The notes: a model not told the origin generated them from the letters alone. A stretch of 64,000 bases of DNA from Bolinopsis microptera (GCF_026151205.1 NC_087081.1:16108837-16172836); one strand, 5' to 3'. Shown: positions 1 through 11,509, numbered from the stretch's first letter. Program-made: numbers and translations.

Positions 1-3000
1 TGGTCTCTGATGTTTTGACTCACTGGCGGTTGTCCTGTCTGGTTGCTGGTACAGGTACATTCTCTTTGTGGTTTTTTGCTGTTCTTCTTGTTCGATGTAG
101 TGAACGTCTCGAGCCTCCATTCTCAACGATCTTGGACCACAGGATACCCTGTTCGCTTCCCTGTTCGTATCATCGACAGAGGCCGTGTGTCACGCCGGGC
201 GGGCTTGTGGTTCGCCGGAGGCTGTGGTGAACTGGCGAGGGCCTGCGTCAGACTCTCATGGTTTACTTCAAGTGCCTCGATTCGGGTCCTATTTGAGGAA
301 CTTACAGTTTCAAATGACTGAAAGGCTAGATTGAGCTCACCATTTAGCTCTTCAGCTGTGGCTTGTGACTGGTTCTTAGCAGTGTTTGCCACACTCTTGA
401 CTGCTTTCTTCAGATTGTCTTGGCCTAGCTCAAGTGTTTCGAACTGCCTTCTATTAGCGATATTCGTTGCTTCCAACTTGTCGAAGCAGTTAGCAAGCTC
501 AGCTCTTAAGTCTGGAGAGGACTGAGTCCTCGTGTTGGGCCACTAGGTCAGAGTATTGTTCTGTTCATCTACTGCCTCTCTAAGTAGGTTGAGGTCAGCT
601 CTTTGTTGGTTCACTTTGTCTTCAATCGGACTGAGCTTTTTCGCGACTAAGACTTCCAGCTTTTTGTCTGAGGCAGTAGGTGACGAGATGATCAGGTCAG
701 AGATTGCCTTTTGTTGCAGTATCTCTTCTTTAAGCGTAATAATACTGTCTTGTAGCACTGTCTCCGCCGCCTTTAACTCAGAGCATTGACTGCATTCGGT
801 ACTTATTAGGTGACCCTTGAGGGGCATATCGCCCGCAGTTTCCATGTCGTCGTTAATTTCAGTGGTTGGCCCGTTAGCGGATAAAAGGCTCCCGGTATCA
901 GGTGCGACTAAAGAATCTGATGAGGACCAAGGGGGACGCGAGGGGAGGTGTTGTTGCTACCCTTTTTTTTCCTTTTTCTTTCTGTGCGACTTTCCCTTTT
1001 TTTCTTCTTCGCACTTTTGGTGCAAGATTGATCCTTGGGGGTACCAAATTGAAATTTGGTATCAGTGTTACCAGACAGAGGTCCATCAGGGGTTACGTAG
1101 TCGCCCGAATCGTGTGGGCTCGGTTGGTCACGGAGAGACGGTGTGTTGTGCAACTGTAAGATGTTGCGGGTTGAATTACTCTGATCATCCTCACCTGGAT
1201 TTTCGAAAACTAGTCTAATCGCGTTACTGTTGCCACTACACTGATTACTACAAAACGAGATCAGAGCCTTTTTTCTTTCTTGGGCTGAAAGGCTCAAGGG
1301 AAGATAATTGGCAAGGAGTTCCATTCTGATCACTGTTTCTTCGAGTTTATTGATGAGATGAGTGAGTAATTTCACCGTGTTCTTGCTTCCTGTAGACTCA
1401 CAAGTTTCGAGTAGGTCACAGAGTTTCTTTTTGTTGAGAGAGACATTGTTGCTACCCTTGAGTCCGAGAGATGTCATCAAAGTGGACAGTGAAGACTTCT
1501 TGTTAGAATTGGCTGCTCTCTTCAGGAGATCAAGGGTGATGTATTTCAGAGTGATTGAGGAGCCCTTGTCGAGACTGGGATCAGTGTGGTCCACTTCTTC
1601 ATCGGCGAAGGACTCCTTGTGGCTGGTGTCGTCCGGGGTTGCTTTAGTTGTCTGTTTCTGCGTATCTTCGCTTTTCTGACTGCAGCTTGATATTCTTAGG
1701 GGCAGTGATTCGGCAGCAGTATTGTCTATCTCGTGTAGCGGAATCACCGGTTGGTCGAGTTGCACATCCAACGGCTTCATATCTGGCGATTCAGATAGCG
1801 GTGACTTGAGCTTGGTGGTGCTAGGCTCGGCAGTGGTGACTTCCTTCGTAGCAAGGTAGTCCTCCTCTATCCCCAGGGATTCAACCTTCGCTAGTGAGAT
1901 TTCTACTTTCGTTGTAACAATATCCTCGATTGAGGCTGGTGCAGCTGGGTTGCTGTGCTGCATGATCTGAGTCGGTAATTCGGCTGAGGTCTGCATGTCG
2001 ACATTCTTTTCGATGAAGGGCACTATCAGGACTTGCTCGTCCTTGCGACTGAGGGAGTTCATCTCGGGGGAAAAGAACAAGTGTAGATTTTGACTCGCCT
2101 CGGGGAACACAGTGATTAAACTGTAGTTACCGAGGCTGACATCACATACTTCAGTGACCTCGACAGCTGGGTTGAACCTCAGTGGGGTGATGCTGAGGTC
2201 TCTTGGTTTACCGATGTGTAGGATAACGAAGGGAAGGTTATCATTCTTGTGTCTATTCTTAAGTGGTATTCTAGAGGTTCTGTCGAATGAGTAGATTAGT
2301 TGAAGGCCATTGAACATTACCTCTTGCTTTGTGATGGCCCTGACATGATGGTTGATGCTTACCAACAAGTTTTCCATAGAGCCACCGTTCTCGGCTGCTG
2401 CAGTGAGAGGGGAACTTGTGGTTGTTGGTGACTGGGAAATTTTATTGTCATTGGTAAGCTTGTTGATGACATCGGGGCACCAGAATAGTTCAGTGGAGAC
2501 AGCTTTGGCATGACCGGGTGAGACATATGGTGATGCTTTGCGGAGGGTAGCTTTTATTTCGGCTTGCAGAGATTCCCGAGAGATTTCAGGTCCTCTGCCC
2601 AGAAATGAACAGTTACTTAGTTCAAAGAGATTTCCATCACATTCGTGAGGGCCAAGATCCCTGATCAGATACCGCTTGTACTGAAGACACCCGACATTGG
2701 CGTGTTTTGCTGAAATAGACGTGGCATCACCTTCGGACACGTGACGGGTTCTATCTGAAGTGACAACTAACTGTCCAGCCTTCGGTGTCGCTTCTGTGAT
2801 CCTATTTGTGAAGGAATGCCGCCTGTGCCGTTCCTGGATAATCTGGCGTGGGGAGAGTGACGGCGTGTGTAGAAAATTTTTCAGTGTTTGCTTCACGTTC
2901 CTCGATCTGATGCGTGGCACTGGAGTGATTTCGGGGTCACCATGTCCAGTGTAGAAAGCATCTTTATAAGGTTCAGAGACCATTGGAGTCGAGGGAGTAC

Positions 3001-4108
3001 CAGGGTCTTTCTTCGTGGTACTGTTGTCCTCCTCCAATGTGTGAATTAGTATAACTGGTATACTAGGACTAGGAGAAACTGCTGTCGGAGGGGCGTAATC
3101 GGCAATTGGCGAAGGAAATGATTGATGATCGGGCTCTTGATAGGACAGTGAATGAGTTTCACTGCTTTCGACAATCGTGTCATTATTGGTTCCAGCAATC
3201 CAACTTTTAGCATATCCCAAGATTTTGAAGAATGATGTTTCAGACATCATGCTAGTGTTCGGCTTGCTGTTGATATCTTCCGATGCGTCAGGAGAGTCAT
3301 CAGTCAGAAGTCTACCGGGAAGGCTGGTGCGTTTCTTTTTAGCCTTCTCCACCAACTCTGTGTCATCCTGCTCACAGCGAGTTGGTATCTTGTGACTACC
3401 TCTGCCTGATCCATCTTTGTCGTCGTCATCGTCATCGTCATCACCAGGTTTTTTAGATAACCTGTAGGGATGATGGCGGTTAGCAAGTGGTTTTCTACCA
3501 GTTATTTTCGATCTCTGCGAGCCAGTAGAACTGGTAGAGTCCGAGGATCGCTGTCTGCTTGTGGTGTTCTCACCGTCACATGGCTGGTGGGTGTAGGTGT
3601 AGCCCCGGGGCATTGATCGACGTGACGTGCTGGTATCGGTGTTGATTTGCATGTCACGTGACATACTGGTTGTATCGCGCTCAGAAGTTGGGTTCAAGTT
3701 TCTGATGATGGGGAGATAGCGTGCCGCTGTACCGACAGGCAGCACACTTCTCACATAGCATGTATATCCAATATTATACATAGTGTGTAATGTATAAGGC
3801 TGCTGCTGCTGAGCAGCATCTGCTCTCCCGGAAATAGCGGTTAATTTAGCAGGGTAAGTATTGCTAAATTCCCCACATGTTGAGAGGTGGTTAGCACAGG
3901 CTACCATCTCGGAGCCCAGGGTGCGAGAGGCTAGCTGTTCTGGCCTGCGCTGCGGAACTTTTTTACCATTGTCAGAGCTTACTTTAATATTTGCTTCTTC
4001 TAAGCAGTAAGCTAGACACGTCATGATGTTGGTAATTTTGTTAGCAGCACATATTATGTAAATAGCAAAATAGAACGTGTACACACAGGCGGATAACTCA
4101 GTGTACAA
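1..4108 (-). CDS. Unrecognised long intronless reading frame with coiled-coil 3' part, probably a mobile-element ORF (possibly broken)
   Basis: The frame is open from 4108 to 908 on the minus strand (1,066 codons). The first ATG inside it is at 4024. It is Ser/Thr/Pro-rich, has a run of eight Asp, a basic tail rich in KKKK/RKRKKK, and a more ordered middle near residues 600-730. A short helical LxxL-rich stretch follows near residue 900. After the stop at about 908, another frame (-1 relative) runs 845-543 and, across one in-frame TAG, 476-123. Both of these are heptad-like and probably coiled coil. The homopolymer-rich A/G stretch at 958-1015 could host a frameshift or an assembly error. I recognise no family. 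A frame this long without introns, next to SINE repeats and in a region whose known gene has 19 exons, fits a retroelement ORF1 or gag-like protein better than a host gene. It may continue beyond the left edge. Confidence 0.4.
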
Positions 4109-4430
4109 TATTACACATATGTGTATGATTAGTGATGTGATCCATCAGTAGAATTTTATTGACCTAGAAATGGGCTAGATACAGAGTAGAGTTCACATGT
4201 CAACTCTGTTCACATAATATTATTAGTTAAATTGTGTTAATACTTTACCATACTACACGTAATGAAACAAATAAACCCTGTTTACAATGCGATAACATCA
4301 CATGATCGAATCACGTGTTTTGATTACAAAACTAGAGACTAAGGGGTATGGAGCACACTGCTTTTCATGTGTTTTATAGACTGACCATTAGTTCTTTTAC
4401 ACAAATTGTACTACTAGTCTTAACTATAAT
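4109..4430. other. Non-coding stretch upstream of the long minus-strand frame
   Basis: AT-rich sequence with no convincing exon, RNA gene or repeat. It is the upstream flank of the minus-strand frame ending at 4108, but I see no clear promoter element. Confidence 0.4.
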
Positions 4431-5144
4431 TATTATTATCACTTCGAGATGGCCAGGCCTACTCTCATGCTGTCTATATGTGATGATTAACTCTGAAAAA
4501 CTAGGGACAACTGGGGAATGATCCCAGAACCTCGAGATTTCGCGTCTCTTGCTCTACCAATTGAGCTACTGACCCTGATTCTCAGAGCGAAATCACCACT
4601 CATATACAGCACAATTTCATGCTTTGTGTGGAATATCATTTATCAGTTATTTAGAATATATATTCGCATGTATCCACACTATATTTACATTACACGTTCA
4701 ACGTGATATCGTTATCAGTGCAGTGTGTACAACACCAACTACACCGATCAATTGCCAATCTGCGAAACATTTAATTATTATTATCACTTCGAGATGGCCA
4801 GGCCTACTCTCATGCTGTCTATATGTGATGATTAACTCTGAAAAACTAGGGACAACTGGGGAATGATCCCAGAACCTCGAGATTTCGCGTCTCTTGCTCT
4901 ACCAATTGAGCTACTGACCCTGATTCTCAGAGCGAAATCACCACTCATATACAGCACAATTTCATGCTTTGTGTGGAATATCATTTATCAGTTATTTAGA
5001 ATATATATTCGCATGTATCCACACTATATTTACATTACACGTTCAACGTGATATCGTTATCAGTGCAGTGTGTACAACACCAACTACACCGATCAATTGC
5101 CAATCTGCGAAACATTTAATTATTATTATCACTTCGAGATGGCC
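4431..5144 (-). repeat. Tandem 345-bp duplication containing a tRNA-like SINE head, plus a partial third copy
   Basis: Two nearly identical 345-bp units start near 4431 and 4776, and a third starts near 5121 but stops after about 24 bp. Read on the minus strand, each unit carries a tRNA-like head at about 4575-4515 and 4920-4860. The A box (TAGCTCAATTGG), the D-stem GCTC/GAGC, a 4-bp anticodon stem with a 7-nt loop, and a CTGGG/CCCAG T-stem are all visible. The acceptor pairs GGGTCAG with TTGTCCC with one mismatch. The B box is imperfect, U33 is missing, and the unit ends in an ATAATAATAATT tail. This is typical of a tRNA-derived SINE and not of a functional tRNA gene. Confidence 0.65.
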
Positions 5145-5204
5145 GTTGAACGTGTAATGTAAATATAGTGTGGATACATGCGAATATATATTCTAAATAA
5201 CTGA
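5144..5204. repeat. Inverted 61-bp copy of the SINE-unit downstream segment
   Basis: This segment is the reverse complement of the stretch at about 4985-5047 (also present at about 4640-4702). It directly abuts the truncated third SINE copy. The arms could form a long hairpin. It explains why the tandem array ends abruptly at GATGGCC. Confidence 0.65.
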
Positions 5205-5887
5205 TTAACTATAATTCTAAAGGTTATCTTTTGTGGGGACCGAGGGCTCGTCGTCCGTGTATAAAGCTGACACTCCTGATCACTACGTTCATAGAAATAT
5301 TTCCTTTACCCTCATGAGATGTTGTCTTTATATATTGTCTTAACAATTGATCAATGTTCTCATTGTTCCAAATCTCATGGTTCAATTTCACTTAACAAAT
5401 TAACTCCTAACTAACCTTATGCCTAACTTACCTTATGCCTAACACGCATTACACATTATTTTATTTCCTCATCTTTGCCTTTGTTGATTGTTCATCTTCT
5501 CGCACAATTCCTTAAGTGGGTGAGTCATCGTCATGTGAATGTTTGCATAATGATCATTATGATCATTATGAGCCTAACATATTTTTTTCCGGTTTACTTG
5601 CTAAACGTTGCGATCAAAAGGGTGTGTCAAAGATTTACTTTACTGAAGCCCGTACCTTTTAGTAGTACCTACCTCTCGATATACGATTTTGGACTCGAAG
5701 CTTCCCCCTTGTAATGCGATCTCGGAATGCTGAAGTCCGTAAATACATTCGGAAGGCTGTGGATGTGATTGGTTCCATATACTTAGATTTATAAAGAACG
5801 TGATATTTGGCCTGCAGATTTAAAGGAGAATGCACGAATTTGTCGCGTAGAACTAAAATGATCGCAATCTTTGGCGAGGATCTGAGA
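5205..5887. other. Non-coding spacer before the zinc-finger duplication
   Basis: AT-rich sequence with short simple repeats (for example TTATGCCTAAC at 5415-5450 and TGATCATTATGATCATTATGA at 5550-5572). No convincing coding exon or RNA gene is seen. Confidence 0.4.
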
Positions 5888-8884
5888 ACTACACACGCAG
5901 TCGGTTACTATGACCCTGCTTTCACATCACGTGTTACTGTTAACAAGTGTTACCTTGGTAACAGGTGCTACCTTGGTATTGACATACGTTGCATAACACT
6001 TTTCGCGCCATAATATCTCTGATGTTCGTGATAAGTGACATGTATAAACCTTGGTAACAGGTGCTACCTTGGTAACATGAGCTGCCATTATTTAAAACCT
6101 ATTATATATGGTGCGAAGCTCAAACTAACAGTTAATATACTGAAGCTTTAGTTTAGAGATCACTTCTAGTAAATATTTAGAACATTAAGTTTCGTAGTTT
6201 AATAGATTTACGTGGCTTTATAAGAATCAGCATTATCCGAATACCTTATCAACCTTAAGTTGAACCTGTTTCAAATTTGGTAACCACATTCGCTTGTTTT
6301 TTATTTTCTGGGTTACTACCATCACTTTTTATAAGCTTGTTTCTGCCTGATGTCAGATGTAAACAAAACGAAAAGCTCCTCAAATAAACACTGAGATTTA
6401 GTTTTGTACAGTCCTTGACTTGTTAGTAAAATAGTAAAATGGAGCAGCAAAATGTTCCAGACTTTAAAGATGAGATGAAGATAGAAAAAGAAAGTGTTTC
6501 GCCGGAATTGATCAAGACAGAGATTAAGAAGGAGGAAGAGAATTTTCTTATTAAATCAGAATTAGTGTATTCGAATGCAGTTTCTCAGTTGGATTGTCCC
6601 AACCAGGACTCAGCATTGCTTCGCTACCAGTGGGTTCATCCCAATGAAAATGCTTACATTCGCTCTGAATGTTCCTACAATGCAAAAACAGCTTTAGTTT
6701 CACATCAACGGACTCATACCGAAGAAAAACCCTATATATGCTCTGAATGTTCCTACAGTTCAAGTCAAAAATCAACACTGGTTTGGCATCAGATGACTCA
6801 TACCGGTGAAAAACCGTATAAATGCTCCGAATGTTCCTACAGTTCAAGCCGAAAATCAACTCTAGTTAACCATCAGATGACTCATACCGGTGAAAAACCG
6901 TATAAATGCTCTGAATGTTTCTACAGTTCAAGCCGAAAATCATTTCTAGTTAACCATCAGATAATTCATAACGGTGAAAAACCGTATAAATGCTCTGAAT
7001 GTTCCTACAGTGCAAACGTAAAACAAAACTTAGTTCGCCATCAGATGACTCATACTGGTGAAAAACCGTATAAATGCTCCGAATGTTCCTTCAGTTCAAG
7101 CCGAAAATCAACTATAGTTAACCATCAGATGACTCATACCGGTGAAAAACCGTATAAATGCTCTGAATGTTCCTACAGTGCAAGCCGAAAAGCACAGCTA
7201 GTTAAACATCAGATGACTCATACCAGTGAAAAACCGTATAAATGCTCCGAATGTTGCTACAGTGCAAACGTAAAACAAAACTTAGTTCGCCATCAGATGA
7301 CTCATACTGGTGAAAAACCGTATAAATGCTCTGAATGTTCCTACAGTGCACACATAAAACAAAACTTAGTTCGCCATCAGATGATTCATACCGGTGAAAA
7401 ACCGTATACATGCTCTGAGTGTTCCTACAGTGCAAACCAAAAATCATCTTTGGTTTGTCATCAGATGACTCATACCGGTGAAAAACTGTATAAATGCTCC
7501 GAATGTTCCTACAGTTCAAGCCGAAAATCAACACTGGTTTGCCATCAGCGGACTCATACCGGTGAAAAACCGTATAAATGCTCTGAATGTTCCTACAGTG
7601 CAAGCGTAAAACAAAACTTAGTTCGACATCAGAGGACTCATACCGGTGAAAAACCGTATAAATGTTCTGAAAGTTCCTACAGTTCAATCCAAAGTTCGAC
7701 TTCCTTTCAAAAAGGTAGTGTTGGAGGACCCATTTTTGTTAAGCCTCTACCTTTCGTGAAGCCTCTCACATTTGTAAAGCCTTTGAACTTCGATGACCCC
7801 TTTCTTTCCAGTTCCAGCTTACCTCCCAGTTCCTTCTCCAGTAACCAACCAGAATCTCACAAGCCTCACCCTGCAGATCCTCTCACCTTCTCACCTGGTG
7901 GATCTGTTTTCAATCCTGCTCCCACTGTCACACCTACCTTATACTCTACATCATTTCCTTCCACCTTTCATATTTCCTGCCAGTTCAGCGACCATGGGGC
8001 GTAAACCAAAATTTATGTAATATGTTATGATGGGAAGAGGACGACGTTTCTGGTTCACATCAAATATCAATTAGCACAATGCTGACTTAAAGGGTCTAAT
8101 AAATCTTAGTAGTTTTACTATTAGTATTACAATGTATATTGGGGGGATATAACATGTGACAACGGATAAATTAAATTGTCTGGTTCTATAAAGTTAAGTA
8201 TATTATATTTATAATCAATAATCAGGGAATATTACAAAATCTATATTAATGTTATTAGAAGTTAGTGTAAATATAATACTTTATACCTTAATATTTTTGT
8301 TTTATTAAGTTTTCGAGCAACTACAAGGTGATTTACCTAACCTTGTTTTTATTTTTATTTCAATTTCATAGTCATACACTATTAATAATGTTTCATTTGA
8401 ATGTAGTAGTGGTTTAGAGATTAAACTTGCCGGTCCAGGATCAGATAACTGGAAGTTTAGGCAAGGTGTTTGGATATAGGACACACATAACTACCGTACC
8501 AGCCCTGTCTTATATAGTGGCGTAACGTTATAAATCAAGAGGCTTGCATATAATGAACATATTGACACGGATGCAGAGTTGAGTCTGTACGGAACCTAGT
8601 AGTTTCAGATCCTTGTTTAACTTGCCGTACAGCAAGGTCATCCACTACTTTAGCCCGGCGAGGCACATAACTCCCTCTACAACTCCATGACAAATGTTTC
8701 ATATATACTAGCCGAGTTCACAAGAATATATCCTTTATATAGGGTTCCGTTCAGGCCCTTCACACTTTGTTTCTCTCTGGTTCTGATTTAACGTTACAAT
8801 AAAGAATTTAATATATGTTGCCCGAGCCACTCCACGCTGGGTGGCTACTAAACGTTTAAAGAAAAATGCAAGGTATAACCAGCT
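5888..8884. repeat. Left copy of a segmental duplication carrying a zinc-finger gene
   Basis: The region from ACACACGCAGTCGGTTAC (near 5888) to GCAAGGTATAACCAG (near 8884) recurs at about 11510-14390. The similarity covers the 5' flank, the whole zinc-finger ORF and the 3' flank. The left copy holds extra 3' sequence at about 8105-8330 and 8500-8790 that is absent or shortened in the right copy. The 5' flank contains repeated TTACCTTGGTAACAGGTGCTACC motifs. Confidence 0.8.
6439..8004 (+). CDS. C2H2 zinc-finger protein, 11 complete fingers (paralogue A)
   Basis: 521 residues from an ATG in one uninterrupted exon. Residues 1-45 are acidic and contain four psi-K-x-E motifs (MKIE, IKTE, IKKE, IKSE), candidate SUMO sites. 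A degenerate finger follows (RSEC replaces CSEC), then 11 full fingers of the form CxxC-x12-HxxxH joined by HTGEKPYK linkers. A twelfth finger has decayed (CSES, no histidines). The C-terminal 95 residues are Pro/Ser/Phe-rich with FVKPL repeats. The fingers are very alike (core CSECSYS), differing mainly in the helix residues that normally contact DNA. A sequence-specific nuclear DNA-binding role is expected from the family; the target is unknown. No KRAB, BTB or SCAN domain is visible. The paralogue at 12096 shares both ends. Confidence 0.85.
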   Translation: MEQQNVPDFKDEMKIEKESVSPELIKTEIKKEEENFLIKSELVYSNAVSQLDCPNQDSALLRYQWVHPNENAYIRSECSYNAKTALVSHQRTHTEEKPYICSECSYSSSQKSTLVWHQMTHTGEKPYKCSECSYSSSRKSTLVNHQMTHTGEKPYKCSECFYSSSRKSFLVNHQIIHNGEKPYKCSECSYSANVKQNLVRHQMTHTGEKPYKCSECSFSSSRKSTIVNHQMTHTGEKPYKCSECSYSASRKAQLVKHQMTHTSEKPYKCSECCYSANVKQNLVRHQMTHTGEKPYKCSECSYSAHIKQNLVRHQMIHTGEKPYTCSECSYSANQKSSLVCHQMTHTGEKLYKCSECSYSSSRKSTLVCHQRTHTGEKPYKCSECSYSASVKQNLVRHQRTHTGEKPYKCSESSYSSIQSSTSFQKGSVGGPIFVKPLPFVKPLTFVKPLNFDDPFLSSSSLPPSSFSSNQPESHKPHPADPLTFSPGGSVFNPAPTVTPTLYSTSFPSTFHISCQFSDHGA

Positions 8885-9077
8885 AATAACGTTTCTTGAG
8901 AAAGCTGGCAGTACCCATGCCTTGAATATGACTTATGGACTATTGCCTAATTGATTGAGATTCTGAATTCAGTCTTCCGAGAGTGTAAAATTTGGGAAAA
9001 TTGAGAAAATTGGAAAAAATGTTTGTAAATTAGGATTAATATATAATTAAATTACCATTCTTACCTAGATCAGATAA
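8005..9077. other. 3' flank of zinc-finger gene A and non-coding spacer
   Basis: AT-rich. The part up to about 8884 is shared with the 3' flank of the second zinc-finger gene; AATAAA-like sequences occur around 8096. Nothing coding is seen after 8884. Confidence 0.5.
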
Positions 9078-9240
9078 GGGGTCGTTCACGTATTAAGTAA
9101 TCAATTTTTAAACCCCTCCCCCTCCGTAATCAATTTTACACATAGCTATACATTGTGTAAAAATAACACAAGCGTAATCATTTGGAAAGCAACCTCACTC
9201 CCTCGGCTGACTTAATAATATGTGAAGTGTGAACGATCCC
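9078..9240. mobile_element. Small MITE, GGGGTCGTTCAC family, TAA target duplication
   Basis: The ends are imperfect terminal inverted repeats beginning GGGGTCGTTCACGTATTA and ending TGTGAACGATCCC. The element is flanked by TAA on both sides (9075-9077 and 9241-9243). A larger relative with the same ends and the same TAA flanks lies at 17037-17486. A 3-bp TAA duplication with GGG-type ends suggests the PIF/Harbinger group, by inference. Confidence 0.75.
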
Positions 9241-9645
9241 TAATCGAGTCATAAACTACAGCGATGATGGAATACGGGCCATGAGTGTCGTATTTTGGTT
9301 CTATATATGTCAGGCCTATGTATGAATATTGAATATGAGGCTGCATGCTTTCGATATTACATTCCGATATTACATTTGGCCACATGAACACCCCCATCGC
9401 GTGGGGACACATTTTCGCTAGTAGTTGGCGACGTTACTTTATGGGTATCGAATCTCGCGACTTCAACGAATTCCTGCGGACAAGTTTTCAATATTTCATA
9501 AACTTTTCACCCCCTATCATTTTAAGCATCGTTAGGGCTTTCCCAGAAACTAACTCTCATCATCCTAGGATAATCGTGTGTCGCATGACAGCAATTGTTT
9601 CGGCAGCGAGGCCGAGAGTAGTCGCCAGTACGCCAGAATGACGTC
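9241..9645. other. Non-coding spacer before the TCAGGG array
   Basis: Unique-looking sequence with no convincing exon. The short open frame at 9345-9641 has no recognisable domain and is probably chance. Confidence 0.35.
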
Positions 9646-10745
9646 GGTCAGGGTCAGGGTCAGGGTCAGGGTCAGGGTCAGGGTCAGGGTCAGGGTCAGG
9701 GTCAGGGTCAGGGTCAGGGTCAGGGTCAGGGTCAGGGTCAGGGTCAGGGTCAGGGTCAGGGTCAGGGTCAGGGTCAGGGTCAGGGTCAGGGTCAGGGTCA
9801 GGGTCAGGGTCAGGGTCAGGGTCAGGGTCAGGGTCAGGGTCAGGGTCAGGGTCAGGGTCAGGGTCAGGGTCAGGGTCAGGGTCAGGGTCAGGGTCAGGGT
9901 CAGGGTCAGGGTCAGGGTCAGGGTCAGGGTCAGGGTCAGGGTCAGGGTCAGGGTCAGGGTCAGGGTCAGGGTCAGGGTCAGGGTCAGGGTCAGGGTCAGG
10001 GTCAGGGTCAGGGTCAGGGTCAGGGTCAGGGTCAGGGTCAGGGTCAGGGTCAGGGTCAGGGTCAGGGTCAGGGTCAGGGTCAGGGTCAGGGTCAGGGTCA
10101 GGGTCAGGGTCAGGGTCAGGGTCAGGGTCAGGGTCAGGGTCAGGGTCAGGGTCAGGGTCAGGGTCAGGGTCAGGGTCAGGGTCAGGGTCAGGGTCAGGGT
10201 CAGGGTCAGGGTCAGGGTCAGGGTCAGGGTCAGGGTCAGGGTCAGGGTCAGGGTCAGGGTCAGGGTCAGGGTCAGGGTCAGGGTCAGGGTCAGGGTCAGG
10301 GTCAGGGTCAGGGTCAGGGTCAGGGTCAGGGTCAGGGTCAGGGTCAGGGTCAGGGTCAGGGTCAGGGTCAGGGTCAGGGTCAGGGTCAGGGTCAGGGTCA
10401 GGGTCAGGGTCAGGGTCAGGGTCAGGGTCAGGGTCAGGGTCAGGGTCAGGGTCAGGGTCAGGGTCAGGGTCAGGGTCAGGGTCAGGGTCAGGGTCAGGGT
10501 CAGGGTCAGGGTCAGGGTCAGGGTCAGGGTCAGGGTCAGGGTCAGGGTCAGGGTCAGGGTCAGGGTCAGGGTCAGGGTCAGGGTCAGGGTCAGGGTCAGG
10601 GTCAGGGTCAGGGTCAGGGTCAGGGTCAGGGTCAGGGTCAGGGTCAGGGTCAGGGTCAGGGTCAGGGTCAGGGTCAGGGTCAGGGTCAGGGTCATGGTCA
10701 GGGTCAGGGTCAGGGTCAGGGTCAGGGTCAAGGTCAGGGTCAAGG
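9646..10745 (+). repeat. TCAGGG hexamer array, about 1.1 kb, about 183 copies
   Basis: A nearly perfect array of TCAGGG, with point changes only near the right end (10694, about 10730 and 10741). The unit differs by one base from the metazoan telomere repeat TTAGGG, and the GGGTCA permutation equals a nuclear-receptor half-site. The long Leu-Thr and Arg-Val frames through it are artefacts of the hexamer. It sits between the two zinc-finger gene copies. Confidence 0.97.
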
Positions 10746-10767
10746 TTAATTGTATTAAATTATATTT

Positions 10768-10858
10768 TCGGGGGGTCAATTGTCGGGGGTCAATTGTCGG
10801 GGGTCAATTGTCGGGGGGTCAATTGTCGAGGGTCAATTGTCGGGGGGTCAATTGTCGC
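10768..10858 (+). repeat. Short GGGGTCAATTGTCGG tandem repeat, about six copies
   Basis: Six imperfect copies of a 15-17-bp unit, separated by about 20 bp from the TCAGGG array. The first five bases of the unit resemble the array hexamer (GGGTCA). Confidence 0.9.
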
Positions 10859-10919
10859 CCACCCATGAGAGTTTAATCAGAATTGCAGTGTATTTTTGGA
10901 CGCTGATTGCTAATCACCC

Positions 10920-11480
10920 ACATGCATCATGACGTAGGGTAAAACTACTTCCCTGGAGAGTTACGGGCAAAAAAACTGTATTGGTCACGTGACGAATTTT
11001 ATTAATTAGGGCTCGGGTAAGGGTTATATAATATAGAGTTATTATGGTAAGGGTTATGGCATATGGATAGCTTCGGGGTTATCATGGTCACTGTTATATA
11101 TTAGGGTTAGGGTTGGAATAAGGGGTTTTGTATAAAAACCATTTTGTTTGCGGCGACATCTAGCGCCAAATAGGTCCCACTTAGCAACACGTTTAGCAAC
11201 ACGTGATTACAATATTATAACAGTTCCCAGAAAACCTTACTGACCAGGGCCTAACTTCAAAAGGGCCTAACTTCAACAGACTTTCTGTTTTTTGCAACAT
11301 GTTCATCTTATAAAAGTAACATTTACCCCCAGGGGGGGAATTTAAGACAACGTAGATTTTGAGTTATCTTCAAATTTCCAGAAAAGTGTCATTTTGGGCC
11401 GATCAAAAGTTTGCAACTTTAACTTTTCAGATTTCTGTACTCTGATCGGCTGAATTGTGTCACGTGCTAGCTGCTTGAAG
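10920..11480. repeat. Dispersed repeat, copy 1 (second copy near 14993-16330)
   Basis: Blocks here recur in the 15-16.3 kb region in the same order: CATGACGTAGGGTAAAA with GGAGAGTTA and GGTCACGTGAC; a GGGTTGGAATAAGGGG segment; GCGGCGACATCTAG; GATTACAATATTAT; TTTTTTGCAACATGTTCAT; and TTGGGCCGATCAAAAGTTTGCAACT. No coding domain is visible. It is probably a degenerate non-autonomous element. Confidence 0.6.
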
Positions 11481-11509
11481 ATTGGAATTTTGCTGGGTTA
11501 ACTACATAA

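Noticed and set aside
4515-4575. Functional tRNA gene on the minus strand
   Set aside because: The A box is good, but U33 is missing, the T-loop and acceptor are imperfect, no CCA-compatible end is seen, and an ATAATAAT tail follows. It is the head of a SINE.
6551-7687. Minus-strand frames with repeated CRNIQSIYTVFHRYES, also at 12208-13101
   Set aside because: They are antisense shadows of the C2H2 finger repeats.
9565-10876. Two 400-residue open frames of alternating Leu-Thr or Arg-Val
   Set aside because: They are pure translations of the TCAGGG hexamer array. A 6-bp unit is open in some frames by default.
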